A stretch of 64,000 nt of DNA from Saccopteryx bilineata (GCF_036850765.1 NC_089495.1:195565847-195629846), one strand, 5' to 3'; positions 45,240 to 58,055 are shown, numbered from the stretch's first letter. The notes: generated from the sequence alone by a model not told the origin. Numbers and translations are program-made.

Positions 45240-47555
45240 ATAATAGGTGCTCACTAAGTATAAGTTCCCTTCCTTATTAATCCTGTGTGATTTCAGTCCC
45301 TTTGCTAACATTAACTTGTGTGACTAATTAAAAATAGTTGATGCTTATTAAGTGATTATTATGTGCCAGGCACTGTTTCCAGTGCATCTAATCTAACTGA
45401 ATCTTCGCAACCTTATTATCTCTATTATCATTTTACAGAAAAGAAAACTGAGGTTCAAAGAGGTTATCTGTGGCCATACAGAAGTGGCAGAGTAGTCAGG
45501 TTTTGAACCTAGGCTGTCTAGCTTTCTGGTCCATAATCCCATCTATATCCAATGTATATATTATATATACCTTATTGTTTTTAAAAAAAATTTGGTTTGC
45601 AGTGCCCCTGTATACACAAATACTAACTTCCTCTTATGGAGTGCTTCCCAGTGTGTGTGCCATCCCCTTGACAATCCATACCTGAGCCTCACACAGCCTG
45701 GAAGACGGAGGTACTTGTTAGTCTGCATTTGACAGATGGGAAAATTGGAACTCAGAGAGGTGAAGAACTTGCTCAAAATTACAAAGTACGTAACTACAAG
45801 ACAGTGTTGGGGTCTGAGTTGTGAATGAGGAGGGTTTATAATCTCTGGCCTTTGGGATTCTAAAAAACAAAATGTTCCATACTCAAACAGATGTTAACCT
45901 GATGGATCTGACCCAGTCTGAGGTCATGGGTTGCCCAATCAGTGGTCCGGAGCCTGACTTGGCTTGAGAATGCCCAGACTAGGGCTGGGAGAAGTCCAGA
46001 GCTTGGCAAGTGCCAGGCATGCTTGACCCCAATCGGAGGGTCGTGTGAAACTTGTGATCCACGGGCCTGCTGTCTCTCAAGAAGCCAGAGACTTCTGTGT
46101 GCCAGGCTTTTGTTCATAAGCCTTAAAATCAGGACCTAGAATAGCGCTATCCACCCTCCCAGGCTTGAGATAAGATGTGCTGGCTGCCTGGATTTCCCAG
46201 AAGAGGTGGGAGCCTAGCTGTGTTTTTCTGGTCACACATTGATTTTCCAACCTGAGTCAGCATGACTGCTTGTTCCCGGGGGCTCTACATCCCAGCCAGC
46301 TGAAGCATTTCCAAATCGGGGCCGGGAATGGTAGAGGACTTGGAGAAGTAGAGACGCTACTCCCCCTGCCCTACAAATACCAGCCTAGGAGGCCACTCCG
46401 CCCAACCTCCATTGTATTAACACTCAGCAGTACCAACTTCTTACCAAATGCCAGAAATCGTGCTAAGCACTTTAAGTGTATTCACCCAGCCAACCTCACA
46501 GACAGGCTATCAAGTAGGGGCCCTCAGAAGTACCATGTGAGGTGAGCAAACAGGCCCAGAGAGGCAAAGTCACTTGCAAACAGTCACACAGAGGTGTAGT
46601 TTCAGGTCTGTGATTGTGGAATCCCAGGCTGTCAGATCTGTCAATGCTCTGTAGTGTTACAATGTCACTCTACCTTCAGAACGACTTGGTTGGGTAGTAT
46701 GGTCACCTCCATGACGATATGAGAAACTGATGCCCTGAGAGGTGAGTGTGACTTGTAAGTGTTGCTCGAAAGGTCTGCTGGGACAGCCAGGGATTGCTTT
46801 GCAAGAGCACAGTGAAAACCACAACTGCTAAAATGTGACCCAGATCCCTTTCTGTATTCTTATTCCTACATTCATCCACAGCTCTCCGATGACAGCAAGA
46901 AGGGGCAAGAAGTCCTTTGGTGGCCTCTTTGCGGAAGGGTGGAATGGGGACAATGGGGCTCTTCTGGGGGTGCCTATGTGAGGGCTCAGTGCTGTGAGGT
47001 GGGCAGGGACAGCCCGGCTGTGCTGGTGAAGGAGCCAGAGAGTGGGTGTGCTGAGGTCAGCCCACACTCCCAGGTGCTCTGGGCCCCCACAGTGTTTCCC
47101 TTGGACCAGTGTGGGCAGAAAGCAACCCCAGGGAGTCAGCTTGGGCCCTGCCCCCTTGGGTCTCCTAGAGGGGCAGAGGCGGTGGCAGCAGCAAGAAACT
47201 AGAGTTGGATGTCAGAGTCCCACAGGTTGAAGGAGAAATGTCAAGGGACCCCCAAGAAAGGGGTGCATCCATCAAAGTCAAAGGTGAGAAGAACTTGAAG
47301 CAAGAGCCATCTCCATGAGCCCGCAACAGCATCCCAAGACAGAAAGGGGCAGCTTTAAATGTCTGCTGAGTCCAGAGCACCTGACGCCAGCTGAAACAGT
47401 GCAGGTCAGGGGACACCCTTCCTCTCCTCCACTGTCTCTACCCAGCTCCGCTCTGACCCACTGAGGAAACCAGCGATGGGCTCCATAGGTTAGAAACAAA
47501 AAACACTAGCGCTTCTAGAATGGCTGGATTTAAAGAGACACCCTAGCAACTGGAG
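45240..47555. other. intergenic, ancient repeats only
   Basis: MIR/L2-like phrases occur (GTGCCAGGCACTGTTTCCAG and TTACAGAAAAGAAAACTGAG near 45365-45450; GCAAACAGGCCCAGAGAGGC near 46546). No exon is recognised. The reading frames present are short and without homology that I can name. Confidence 0.5.
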
Positions 47556-47559
47556 CTCT

Positions 47560-48130
47560 CGGACTTGTTGGTGGGAATGCAAGGTGGTACAACTACTTTG
47601 CAAAATAGTTTGTAGCAGTTTCTTAAAAAGGTAAACATATACTTTGCCTAAGAGTCATGAAAGCACTTGTCTACTCAAAGACATGTTAATGAATGCTTTT
47701 AGCAGTTTTATTTATAATAGCCAAAAACTGGGGGCATCCACAGGGGATAGGGTATACATATCTTAGCAACAGGAATAAACTACTGAGATATGGATAAGTC
47801 TCAAAATAATTATGTTCAATGAAAGTAGCCAGAAGAAAGGAGTATGAATTGTATGTTTCCATTTCTATAAAATTCCAGAAAAATCTTAAGTCATCTGCAG
47901 TGAAAGAAACTGATCTATAGTGACTACGGTTGTCTGGGAGTCAGAGGGAGTGACGAGGAGGAGCTGAGGATAAAGGGTTACGGGAAACCTTTGGGGTGAT
48001 GGAAACGTTCATCATCTTGATTTGGTGATGAGTTCATGGATATGTACATATGTTGAGATTCATCAAATTTTGCAATTCAAATAGGTGTAGTTCATTGTAC
48101 ATTGATTATGCCTCAATAGTACTGTTAAAA
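47560..48130 (+). repeat. L1 3'-region fragment
   Basis: TTGGTGGGAATGCAAGGTGG, TTTATTTATAATAGCCAAAA, GGTGATGGAAACGTTCATCA and CATTGATTATGCCTCAATAG follow the L1 ORF2 end and 3' UTR. It is decayed. Confidence 0.75.
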
Positions 48131-48499
48131 AAATAAATAAAAGAAACTAGAGAGTGGCACAATCGGGATTTGAACCCATGTGTCTGGTGTGAAACCGCTC
48201 AGGAACTGGCAACTTATTAAGTCTTCCTTTCTTGGCTGGAGATATAAAGTCAGTCCACATGGCACCACCTCCAGGAAGCCTTCCTGTCCCCTTCCATTAT
48301 TGACTGTGGTTTTTCAGAAATTGCCTCCCCCGCCCCCATGGCCTGCCCCACACCACCATCTTGCCTGCCTTCAGGATTTGTCAGTGGCTCCTTTCTCTAC
48401 TTGGGGACCCTCCCTTCTTCCCTTGTGTCCTCCCCCAGATGGTCCTTCACAGATGCTATCGGAGAGTCCAGTGCTAGAATCAGACCAGTCTGGGTTGAT

Positions 48500-48690
48500 T
48501 TACACCAGCTGTCTGACCTTGAATGGTTCCTTTACCTCTTTGAGCTTCAGATTCCACAACTGAATAATAATAGCAGCTACCTCGAAATTGCCTGAAGGAT
48601 CAAATAAGAGACAGTTCATGTTAAACAATTAGCACAGGGCCCAGTGTGTAATAAAGCACTCAATAAATGTTAACTATTATTGATCTTCAC
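48500..48690 (+). repeat. MIR-like fragment
   Basis: CACCAGCTGTCTGACCTTGA, TTCCTTTACCTCTTTGAGCT and CTGAATAATAATAGCAGCTA follow the MIR core, ending TGTAATAAAGCACTCAATAA. It is ancient. Confidence 0.6.
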
Positions 48691-49449
48691 CTGGGCAGTG
48701 GCTGCTGACTGTTAAAGTTTCTCAGCCTTTGAATCAAGTACTTACCGCCTCGGGTGTATTTATTGACATGGAAAGATGCCCAGAGCCTACTGTAGAGGAG
48801 GAAAGAGCAGGCTAGAAAACAGTGTGCGCGCCTCTCACGTCATCTTAAAGACTAAAGGAAACAAGGGGCATACGTCTCTCAGCGTGGTGCCTGCACACAG
48901 GAAGCGCTCAGTGGAAGCCAGTGTGATTGTTATTAATGTGAAGGAATTCTGTAGCCCACCCAATCCTGGTTTCAAATATTATGATGAGAGTTCCTATGAA
49001 ACAAGATGTTCGCGATTGTGCTTTCACAGTGAGTCAAAGATAGACCCGTGCTGTCCCTTCTGCTCTCCTTCTTACACACTCCAGCGGGGCTGGAGTTGGA
49101 CTTGGGACCCATTGATGGATTTTGGTACTTTCTTCTGTGGTCCTGGAGCAAAAAGCAAAGCAAAGCTTTGCCCTTGGGAATTGAGAACCCAAGCTGGGGT
49201 AAAGAATATTCTTTGCAGTAACTGAGGTGCTATGACAAAATTTAGACACTTGAGGGCGCTCCAATCAATTGGCAATACAGTAAATCACAGAAGGGTGACC
49301 ATAATACGAATGCTGCTGTTTCATTTAATAATGGCTTCTATTAAGTTTTTAACTATAAGCTCCTAATGTGCTGAGAGTTTTTATCTCCTTTTATCCTTCC
49401 AAGTACCCCATCAGTTAGATATTGCTACTAAAGATTTTATATATAAGGT

Positions 49450-50290
49450 GTATTGTTCTTTAGAATTTTAAAAATATATTTTTTAAGGAACCACAATTTA
49501 CAAATCTTATAAAATATACAGCTATTAAATGTACAGTTTGATGAATTGTTACAAGTGTATACACACAGGTAACCCCACCCAGATCAAGATATATACCTTT
49601 TTAAATTTTTTTAAATTAGATTTATTAGGGTAACACTGATTAATAACATTATATAAATTTCAGGTGTGAAACTCTGTAATACAATATCTGTTCTCTCTAG
49701 CGCATTGTCATCACCTGAAGTCTAGTCTCCTTCTGTCACCTCGTATTTGACCCCCTTTACCCTCTTTGTCCCCCCCATTCCACCATCTGTTGTCTGTCGC
49801 TATGAATTTGTGTTTTTAAAGATATATAGTGTGTGTGTGTGTGTGTGTGTGTGACAGAGACAGAGAGAGGGACAGATAGGGACAGACAGACAGGAAGGGA
49901 GAAAGATGAGAAGCATCAATTCTTCGTTGTGACACCTTAGTTTCTCATTGATTGCTTTCTCATATGTGCCTTGACCAGGGGACTCAAGCAGAGTGAGTGA
50001 CCCCTTGCTCGAGCCAGCGACCTTGGGCTCAAGCTGGTGAGCTTTGCTCAAACCAGACGAGCCCGAGCTCAAGCTGGCGACCTCGCGGTTTCAAACCTGG
50101 CTCCTCTGTGTCCCAGTTCGACACTCTATCCACTAGGCCAGCACCTGGTCAGGCGAAGATATATAATTTTTAAACACCCTTTCCACTTACCCTCACCCTG
50201 ACCCATGGCAACCACTGTCCTGAGTTCTATTATCATTTATTCATTTCACTTGTTTTTGAACTTCATATAAACGGAATCATATACGTGATG
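49450..50290 (-). repeat. old L1 interrupted by a younger L1 tail and a SINE
   Basis: Old antisense L1 3' UTR (ATGTACAGTTTGATGAATTG) stops at about 49597 and resumes at about 50165 (TTTCCACTTACCCTCACCCT). Between them lie a younger L1 3' end (49598-49818: ATTAGGGTAACACTGATTAA) and a SINE. AAGATATATA occurs at 49588, 49819 and 50156. Confidence 0.7.
49829..50154 (-). mobile_element. SINE type B with (GT)n, nested
   Basis: A reversed copy ends CAGCACCTGGTCAGGC. A (GT)12 run lies at its tail (49830-49853). AAGATATATA flanks it. Confidence 0.85.
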
Positions 50291-51359
50291 TTTAGGGTTG
50301 CCAGGTTTAGCATGCAAAAATCCAGAATGTTAGTTAAATTTGAATTTCCCATGGGCCATAATTACACTAAAAATATACTCATTGTTTATTTGAAATTCAT
50401 TAAAGTTACTCTTTTTTATTGCTGCGCTGTATTCTGCTCCATGAAGGCCCCTCAGTATATTTATTACTTGTACTGTGGGTGGGGATCACCGGCCCCATGT
50501 TACAGATGAGAAAACAGAGGCTCAGGGAGGTAAAAAGACCAGCCGAGGGGATGCAACCAGGTACTGGCAGAACAAAAATTCAAAGTCATGTCCGCCTGAC
50601 TCCAAAAGCCTCTTGGATTTCTCAGTGCTTGTTTTTCAGCCGTGAGTCCCAGATGGTAGAGGTTCAAGTCCCAGCTTTGTGACCCGGGGTAAGTCAGATG
50701 CTCTCTGCAAGCCTTAGTTTCTACTCCTCCACGCAGGTTTGCCTTAGGGATCTGCAGAAAGCTAATAGCTTACAGGGTTTTAGAAAGACAAGCAGCTATG
50801 GACACAAGACTAAGGCAGGCAGATGGATGTCTAATGATGGCCAAGACCCTGGAGGCTCATGGCTACCTGACAGCCCTGGAAATCACGGCCCAGGCGGGTA
50901 GGAGTGGGGCTCAGGCCTCCCTCCAGGAAGGGGCCGCTGGGAGTTTTCTGCCTATTACCCTACTTGTGACCTCAGCTCCTATCAACTTAGCCTCCAAAAG
51001 ACTGGGCACGTAAGGCCATAAATTCCTGCTATCATTAGTATCTCTACAGCTCAGGCTGTTTGCCAGGAGCACTACAGTTACTTTATCACTTACAAGCTCC
51101 ATAATGATTTTTTATCACCTTTTTCTCACAGTAGCCTTGCAAACAGGGCTAGTTTTGCTCTCTTTCGATTTGGAGTTGGGGGAATCCAGGTCCTGAAGGG
51201 TTTCAGGGAATTTTTTTTTTTTTACTTTGCCCAAAGCTCCTGAGAGGATTTGGGTTTGACTCACAACCTCTTTGAGGTCCAGACTGGGGCTTTGTGTGAG
51301 GCCAGAGGTTGTGGCAGAACCAGGAGGTGGAGACTGGGAACCATTGGTAACCAAGGAAA

Positions 51360-51480
51360 GAACTTAGATTCAACTACTTCTGAGCTGTGTGACCTACGGC
51401 AAGTCACTCAGTCTCTCTGTGTTACTTCATCAGTTAAATGAGGAAGTAGTAATAGTACCCATTTCATATGTTAGTACATA
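51360..51480 (+). repeat. MIR SINE fragment
   Basis: TGAGCTGTGTGACCTACGGC, AAGTCACTCAGTCTCTCTGT and ATCAGTTAAATGAGGAAG follow the MIR core closely. Confidence 0.7.
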
Positions 51481-51779
51481 TAAGACACTCAATAACTGTG
51501 AGTTTCTATATAGCCTTGAATCAAGACCTGAATTTTAAACCCAGACCCTGGCCTGCTGACCTCTGAACCTCAGATTCCTTATCTGTAGAGTGGGCATAAT
51601 CTTACCTGCCTCACACACTGGCTCTTTTATCTCCAGTCCCATCGGCCTGGCCTTCTTTAGGTCTTCACATCCAGCTCTGCTTGACACTAAACCCCACCCT
51701 CCTAATCCCAGCTTTGTCTAGTTAAAGCTCCATTATAATCTCAAAAAATCCTTCCTTCCCTCCCTCCTTCTTTTCTCTG

Positions 51780-52010
51780 CTTATTCAATATATTTGTTGA
51801 GCATCTACTATGTGCAAGGACTGAGCTAGGTGGTAGATAAGACAGGCAAAGTGTCCCTGTCCTCATGAAGAGGCCATAGACCATAAACTAAAAAGAGATA
51901 AAAAACAAAACAAAAAAACCCAAGGCAATTACAACTGTATTAAGCACGTCATAAGGGAAAATTAAAGCACTGTAAGAGGAAGGAAATGAGAAAAGTTGCT
52001 TTCTAGAAAG
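51780..52010 (-). repeat. L2 fragment
   Basis: TTATTCAATATATTTGTTGA, GCATCTACTATGTGCAAGGA and CCTGTCCTCATGAAGAGGCC follow the antisense L2 3' part. Confidence 0.6.
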
Positions 52011-52314
52011 TCCTCTCCAAGGAGACACTTCTGTTTAAATTAGTAATTGATCTACATGTGCACATGGTACCATGGTACAAAATGCAGGTGATGGACATCG
52101 TGCGGTCAGAAGTGCTCCTCCCCTCCATTCCCACCCTTTTTCAGATTTGCAGTCCTCCTCCAGAGAGGCCCCTGTACTGCCAGTTTCTTGAGAGTGGGTG
52201 ACATTTGCCATGGCATCCGAATCACAAGAAGCAGCAGCCATTGGCAGATGTGGAAGGAGTCCAAGCAGAGGCAATAACCAGTGCAAAGGCCCTGAGGCTG
52301 GACCAGCACTACTG

Positions 52315-52316
<2 letters not shown>

Positions 52317-52364
<48 letters not shown>
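52317..52364. repeat. (GA)24 microsatellite
   Basis: A pure GA run of about 48 bases, likely to vary in length between individuals. Confidence 0.95.
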
Positions 52365-52367
<3 letters not shown>

Positions 52368-52506
52368 GAAAGCACAGGCAATCCCGGTGGGTGATGTGGG
52401 GCCAGTCAGCCCAAAGAAGGAATTGGGATGTTTCTCTATGTGGCCTGGGGATAACTTTCCAGTTGGGGGCAGGGTCAAGGTGAGTGTCTTTTGATTTGTG
52501 TTTTAT

Positions 52507-52833
52507 TTTTGTTTATTTATTTATTACAGAGACAGAGAGAGTCAGAGAGAGGGACAGACAGACACGAATGGAGAGAGATGAGAAGCATCAATCATTAGTT
52601 TTTCGTTGCGACACCTTAGTTGTTCATTGATTGCTTTTTCATATGCGCCTTGACCGCGGGCCTTCAGCAGACGGAGTAACCCCTTACTCGAGCCAGTGAC
52701 CTTCGGTCCAAGCTGGTGAGCTTTGCTCAAACCAGACGAACCTGCACTCAAGCTGGAAACCTCGGGGTCTCGAACCTGGGTCTTCTGCATCTTAGTTGGA
52801 CGCTCTATCTACTGCGCCACCGCCTGGTGAGGC
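52507..52833 (-). mobile_element. SINE type B
   Basis: A reversed full-length copy ends CACCGCCTGGTGAGGC. The perfect 15-bp duplication TGATTTGTGTTTTAT flanks it (52492-52506 and after 52833). Confidence 0.93.
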
Positions 52834-53361
52834 TGATTTGTGTTTTATAAGAACACTGTGGAGAATGGACTTAGGGAGACCACTGAGGTGGCAACCGCAG
52901 CTGAGGGTGGGAAGACCATGGCCTGGATGGAAGAGCAGGGGTGTTGAGAAGCGTCAACCCCGTTGTTTGAGAGGAGCGGTGGAGACCAGCTCTCATAGTA
53001 CCTTGCCAATGCGAGTAGCCCATCTTTGTGAGTGTTGGATTAACGCTGCACCCTGGAACCTGGCACAGAGTGGGCACTTGGAAAGTGTTTGCTGAAGAGA
53101 TGACTGAAGGATGAAAAGCTCTTTGTAAATGGAGACACACCGAGGCCTGTTGAGTCAGTGGGTCTAATTCCCTGTCTTCGGCAGCCTGCTTTAAGGCATT
53201 GTTGAAGGATTTCTTTAGCTCAATCTGTTGACATCCTACTATTAAGCCTGTGAGGTGAATAGCACAGGACTCACGTCTGGTGGGAGACCCAGCTCACCAG
53301 GGTCGTCCCCCTGCATAGTGGGTGACTTGACGGCAAAGACTGGTTCTTCTCACCTCTATGT

Positions 53362-54320
53362 CATCAGCAGGCCCATGGTAGGTGTGCCCACGACAAGGTC
53401 ACAGCACAGTGAGGGCAGGAGGCATCCAGAACCCCAGCCACATCAGCAGGCCAATGGCAGGTGTGCCCCCGACAAGGTCACAGCACAGTGAGGGGCAGGA
53501 GGCATCCAGAACCCCAGCCACATCAGCAGGCCAATGGCAGGTGTGCCCCCGACAAGGTCACAGCACAGTGAGGGCAGGAGGCATCCAGAACCCCAGCCAC
53601 ATCAGCAGGCCAATGGTAGGTGTGCCCCCGACAAGGTCACAGCACAGTGAGGGGCAGGAGGCATCCAGAACCCCAGCCACATCAGCAGGCCAATGGTAGG
53701 TGTGCCCAGGACAAGGTCACAGCACAGTGAGGGGCAGGAGGCATCCAGAACCCCAGCCACATCAGCAGGCCAATGGTAGGTGTGCCCAGGACAAGGTCAC
53801 AGCACAGTGAGGGCAGGAGGCATCCAGAACCCCAGCCACATCAGCAGGCCAATGGTAGGTGTGCCCACGACAAGGTCACACCACAGTGAGAGGGCAATAG
53901 GCATCCAGAACCCCAGCCACATCAGCAGGCCAATGGTAGGTGTGCCCACGACAAGGTCACAGCACAGTGAGGGGCAGGAGGCATCCAGAACCCCAGCCAC
54001 ATCAGCAGGCCAATGGTAGGTGTGCCCACGACAAGGTCACAGCACAGTGAGGGCAGGAGGCATCCAGAACCCCAGCCACATCAGCAGGCCAATGGTAGGT
54101 GTGCCCACGACAAGGTCACACCACAGTGAGAGGGCAATAGGCATCCAGAACCCCAGCCACATCAGCAGGCCAATGGTAGGTGTGCCCACGACAAGGTTAC
54201 ACCACAGTGAGGGGCAGGAGGCATCCAGAACCCCAGCCACATCAGCAGGCCAATGGTAGGTGTGCCCACGACAAGGTCACAGCACAGTGAGGGGCAGGAG
54301 GCATCCAGAACCCCAGCCAC
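53362..54320. repeat. minisatellite, 12 units of about 80 bp with a 240-bp higher-order period
   Basis: The phrase CATCCAGAACCCCAGCCAC recurs at 53423, 53503, 53582, 53662, 53742, 53821, 53902, 53982, 54061, 54142, 54222 and 54302. The spacings are 80, 79, 80, 80, 79, 81, 80, 79, 81, 80 and 80. The unit reads roughly CATCAGCAGGCCAATGGTAG, GTGTGCCCACGACAAGGTCA, CAGCACAGTGAGGGCAGGAG and GCATCCAGAACCCCAGC. Variants are 1-2 base indels in the G run and CCACGA/CCCCGA/CCAGGA alternatives. Long frames through the array are produced by the repeat, not by a gene. Confidence 0.97.
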
Positions 54321-54379
54321 AAACTGCCAGGGTCCAGGCAGAGAGTGGTTGGCATCACAGAAGTTTGAGTCAGGGTTTC

Positions 54380-54443
54380 CTTTTTTTATTTCTTGTTATT
54401 ATTTTTTTAATTTACTCATTTTTTTTTAGAGAGGGAAGAGAGG

Positions 54444-54480
<37 letters not shown>

Positions 54481-54603
54481 GGGGGGAGGAGCAGGGAGCA
54501 TCAATTCCCATATGTGCCTTGACCAGGCAAACCCAGGGTTTCGAACCGGTGACCTCAGTGATCCAGGTCGATGCTTTATCCACTGCGCCACCACAGGTCA
54601 GGC
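54380..54603 (-). mobile_element. SINE type C next to the minisatellite
   Basis: A reversed copy ends CACCACAGGTCAGGC, with GAGAGAGAGA near its tail. The perfect duplication GAGTCAGGGTTTC flanks it (54367-54379 and after 54603). Confidence 0.93.
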
Positions 54604-56640
54604 GAGTCAGGGTTTCTTAATCTCAGCACCATTGACATTTGAGGCTGAAGAGCTCTCTGGTATGGGGACTGTCCTGAGCATTGTAGGACGCTTAGCAGCA
54701 TCCCTGGCCTTCACCCACTAGATGCCAGTGGCACACCAGTCATGACAACTAAAAATGTGTCCAGACATTGTCCAATGTCCCCTGAGGGGCAAAATCCCCC
54801 CAGCCTGAGAAGCACTGGCTTCACTGAGACGAATGAAGCGAAGGGTGTATCTCTGGCGGCACAGCTGGCTGCGGGAACTTCACGGACGTGAGAGGCACTC
54901 GGCCTAGAAAGAGTGGGAGCCATTATCATCTCCATTCCTGAAGGGAACAGTGTTACTGCTCCCGGACAGAGCTGGTTCTGCGGATGTGAGGCCAGTGCAG
55001 GGGGCGAGGCTTCGGAGAAAGGAAAACGGGGAGGAAGTGGGTGGCATAACTGTCCCTGCTTCTCTCTCATCCTGTCCTTTAATCTCCCACTGGCTCTTCC
55101 TTTTGATGGAATCCAGCAGAAGTCCGGGACATGAGTGCCTCCCAGGGCACAGAGCAGGCTGGACAAGGGCACGCGGGGCGTGAGGTGAACAGAGAATCGC
55201 CAGCTCAGGGAGGGGGCCCCAGGCTCCGGACCCCTTGTCCGGAGTTCAGTCTTGTAACTTGCCTAGGAGTCTTCCCGGTGGAGGAAACTGGGAAAGGGTA
55301 TCTCCACCGGAGGGAACAGCAGGTACAGAGGAGTTACAAAACGCCTGGCTCGCCTAAGTGTTTATTTAATTATGATTGTTTGTTTGATTGACTGACTGTT
55401 CTACGTGCACTGGGTGAAAAATAGAACATTCGAAAGGTACACAAGGGCATGAAATGAAAAGCCGGTCTTCCTCCCACCCCTGACCCCAGCTGCTCAGCTC
55501 ACCTCCCCGGAGGCCGCCTTTCTCTCCGGCCGCTTATCACTGTCGAGAGACAATCAAAGCAAATGATAGAAAGTGGTAGTAAAGTCTGTGACACGTGTCC
55601 CTTGACCCCCTAAATTGACTTACTAATGTGAGTGACGTCTGTACAGCTCCTACTATGTGCCGAGACATGGCCTCAGAACCCTGGCCCTCTCTGAGCCCAG
55701 CCCTTCAGTAAACCCTGTGTGGTTTTAGACACACTACCCTCAGCTTCTCATCTCCTCCTCCAATCAAGGAGTGAGTGTCCCAGGGTCCTGCCAGGACCTG
55801 TGCGGTGTGCTCCCAGTTGTGTTGTTGAACTGACGTTTTGTGGATTGAGCTGAATTAAAGTTGAACCACTGACAAGAAGCAAATTTAGCAACATAAAGCA
55901 CACATAAGCCTTGGGTGTGGTTCTGGAGACCACACGTTATCGTTCTGGGGAGACAGTAAGGTTTCTGTCTCCAACCACCTGCTCTTCTCTGAGCCACCAG
56001 AACGGTTGCCTGTGGTTTGGCCTTGGAGGGTGGGCTAGATTGGGAGCAGTTCGGTCCAACAAACCAACTGGGGGGGGGGCACGTGGCCTGGCTCAGGCCT
56101 GCCCAGGGAAGGCCAGATCTTTCCTGACTACCCCTGGCTGCTGTCTGCAGCCCTCTGGGAGTTTGAGACCAGATGGGGGAACTGGGAGGGACAGCAGCCT
56201 ACAGCCAACTCAGAAACTCGCCCGTCACTGAAACCAAACAACCAAATCTGGGCCCCAGTGCCCCGCCAGAAGCCCAGAGGCCAGAGCTACCCAGTCCCCA
56301 CGGCAGGCCAGGCGAGAACGGGCCCTTCCTTACCCCTGCCCTTCCGTTCTGACTCCTCTATTCTCTCAAGACCCAGTTCCTTCCCGACCGTGCTGTGTTG
56401 CCAGCACTTGGGGCAACTGCGCCTGCCACAGTCAGACCACCTGCCGTGTGCAGGTGTGGCCCACACACCAGCTCTCAGCCCCCTGGCTGCTCTGCAGGAA
56501 GGTGCAATGATCCCCACTCTGCAAACAAACAGACAAGCAAACCTCCCCCCCCCCACACTCAGAAAGGAGGGATGCAGAGCAGTGTGAGGTCGGAATCATA
56601 ATGGAAAGTGATATCAATGGGCACTGTGTATTAATAATGA
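54604..56640. other. intergenic, no gene recognised
   Basis: About 2 kb of moderately GC-rich, apparently unique sequence. A 153-aa minus-strand frame (54711-55172) and shorter ones lack any family signature or splice context that I can support. Confidence 0.45.
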
Positions 56641-56649
56641 TGGAGTGTT

Positions 56650-56994
56650 GCCTGACCAGGCGGTGGCGCAGTGGATAGAGCGTTGGACTGGGTTGCAGAG
56701 GACCCAGGTTCGAGACCTTGAGGTCGCCAGCTTGAGCGCGGGCTCATCTGGTGTGAGCAAAAAGCCCACCAGCTTGAACCCAAAGTCGCTGGCTCCAGCA
56801 AGGGGTTACTCGGTCTACTGAAGGCCCGCGGTCAAGGCACATATGAGAAAGCAATCAGTGAACAGCTAAGGTGTTGCAACGCGCAATGAAAAACTAATGA
56901 CTGATGCTTCTTATCTCTCCGTTCCCATCTGTCTGTCCCTGTCTATCCCTCTCTCTGACTCTGTCTCTGTAAAAAATAAATAAAATTAAAAAAA
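56650..56994 (+). mobile_element. SINE type B, young
   Basis: The head is GCCTGACCAGGCGGTGGCGC and the B box GGTTCGAGACC. The perfect 17-bp duplication AATAATGATGGAGTGTT flanks it (56633-56649 and 56995-57011). Confidence 0.95.
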
Positions 56995-57214
56995 AATAAT
57001 GATGGAGTGTTAAACACAGAATCAGAGAATCTTAGAGTCATGAAGTCCAGGAATCGAGGACTCACAAACCTGTATATTACCAGTATAACCCCCGCCCCCC
57101 ATGCATTCACCACGCCACGGATGAAACCTCTCTCGGGCCCAGCTCTCATCCATCTAAGCCTCTTCTTCTCTAACCTGGGGTCTAGTTCCGGCCTCCTCTC
57201 TGGCCTCGCCTCCT

Positions 57215-57800
57215 TCCAAACTTGCACGCAGCAGCCAGAGGCATCTCTTTAAACTTTAAGCAGACTGTGTCACTCTTCCCCTTAAAACCCTTTGCCGGCT
57301 CCCCTTTGCCCTCAGGATAAAGTTCAAACCCCTTGACCTGGTTTGTGAGGTCCTCTATCATCTGGTCATAGTTTCTTGCCACTCTGCCTCTTTCTGGCAT
57401 CCCCTAACCCCAACTTTATACCAATTCACACTGACCTTGTTTTAGTTCATCAGGTATGCCGTGCACTCTCTCCCCCTCCCTAACCCCTGGACCTTTGCAC
57501 TTGCTGTTTCTTCCACTTGGAATGCAGTGTACACCAGCGCCCCCTTCTCTCTCTTTCTGTCTCTATTGGGAAACTCCCCCGCCCCCCGACCTCCCAAGGA
57601 GGCTGGGTTGCTGCCTCTCCTCATGCTCCCCTCCCAGATCCTGTTCTATGTGCACGACAGATCTCACCGTGTATCATATATGCCCGTGTACCTGCCTGTG
57701 TCCCATCAGCCACAGGAGGGCAGAAACCTGGGTCGTTATTCTACTGAATCCCTAGCTCCTGGCATTGTGCCGGGCAGAGAAGTGCTGCTGAATTGATATG
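57215..57800 (+). repeat. L2 LINE 3' half
   Basis: CTCAGGATAAAGTTCAAACC, GTGAGGTCCTCTATCATCTG, CCTTTGCACTTGCTGTTTCT and CTGGCATTGTGCCGGGCAGA follow L2 in order. Confidence 0.75.
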
Positions 57801-57827
57801 TATTGATAATTTAAAAATGAATCACTG

Positions 57828-58020
57828 GCCTGACCTGTGGTGGCGCAGTGGATAAAGCGTCAACCTGAAAATGCTGAGGTTGCCGGTTCGAAACCCTGGG
57901 CTTGCCTGGTCAAGGCACATATGGGAGTTGATGCTTCCTGCTCCTCCCCCCTTCTCTCTCTCTCTCTCTCTCTCCCTCTCTCTCCCCCCTCTCTATAATG
58001 AATAAATAAAATCTTTAAAA
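57828..58020 (+). mobile_element. SINE type C
   Basis: The head GCCTGACCTGTGGTGGCGC is followed by a CT run and an A-rich tail. AAAAATGAATCA flanks both sides. Confidence 0.92.
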
Positions 58021-58055
58021 AAAATGAATCATAATACATTAGAATCACAAAATTT

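Noticed and set aside
44715..45311. 198-aa minus-strand frame, and similar frames in every type A SINE
   Set aside because: The frames are produced by the GC-rich body of the SINE itself; the same peptide strings recur at every copy.
53382..54259. repeat-protein gene in the minisatellite
   Set aside because: The frames exist on both strands because the period is near 80 and the triple is 240; there is no promoter, splice site or conserved start.
53362..54320. CRISPR array
   Set aside because: The units are contiguous 80-bp tandem repeats without unique spacers, in a mammalian genome.
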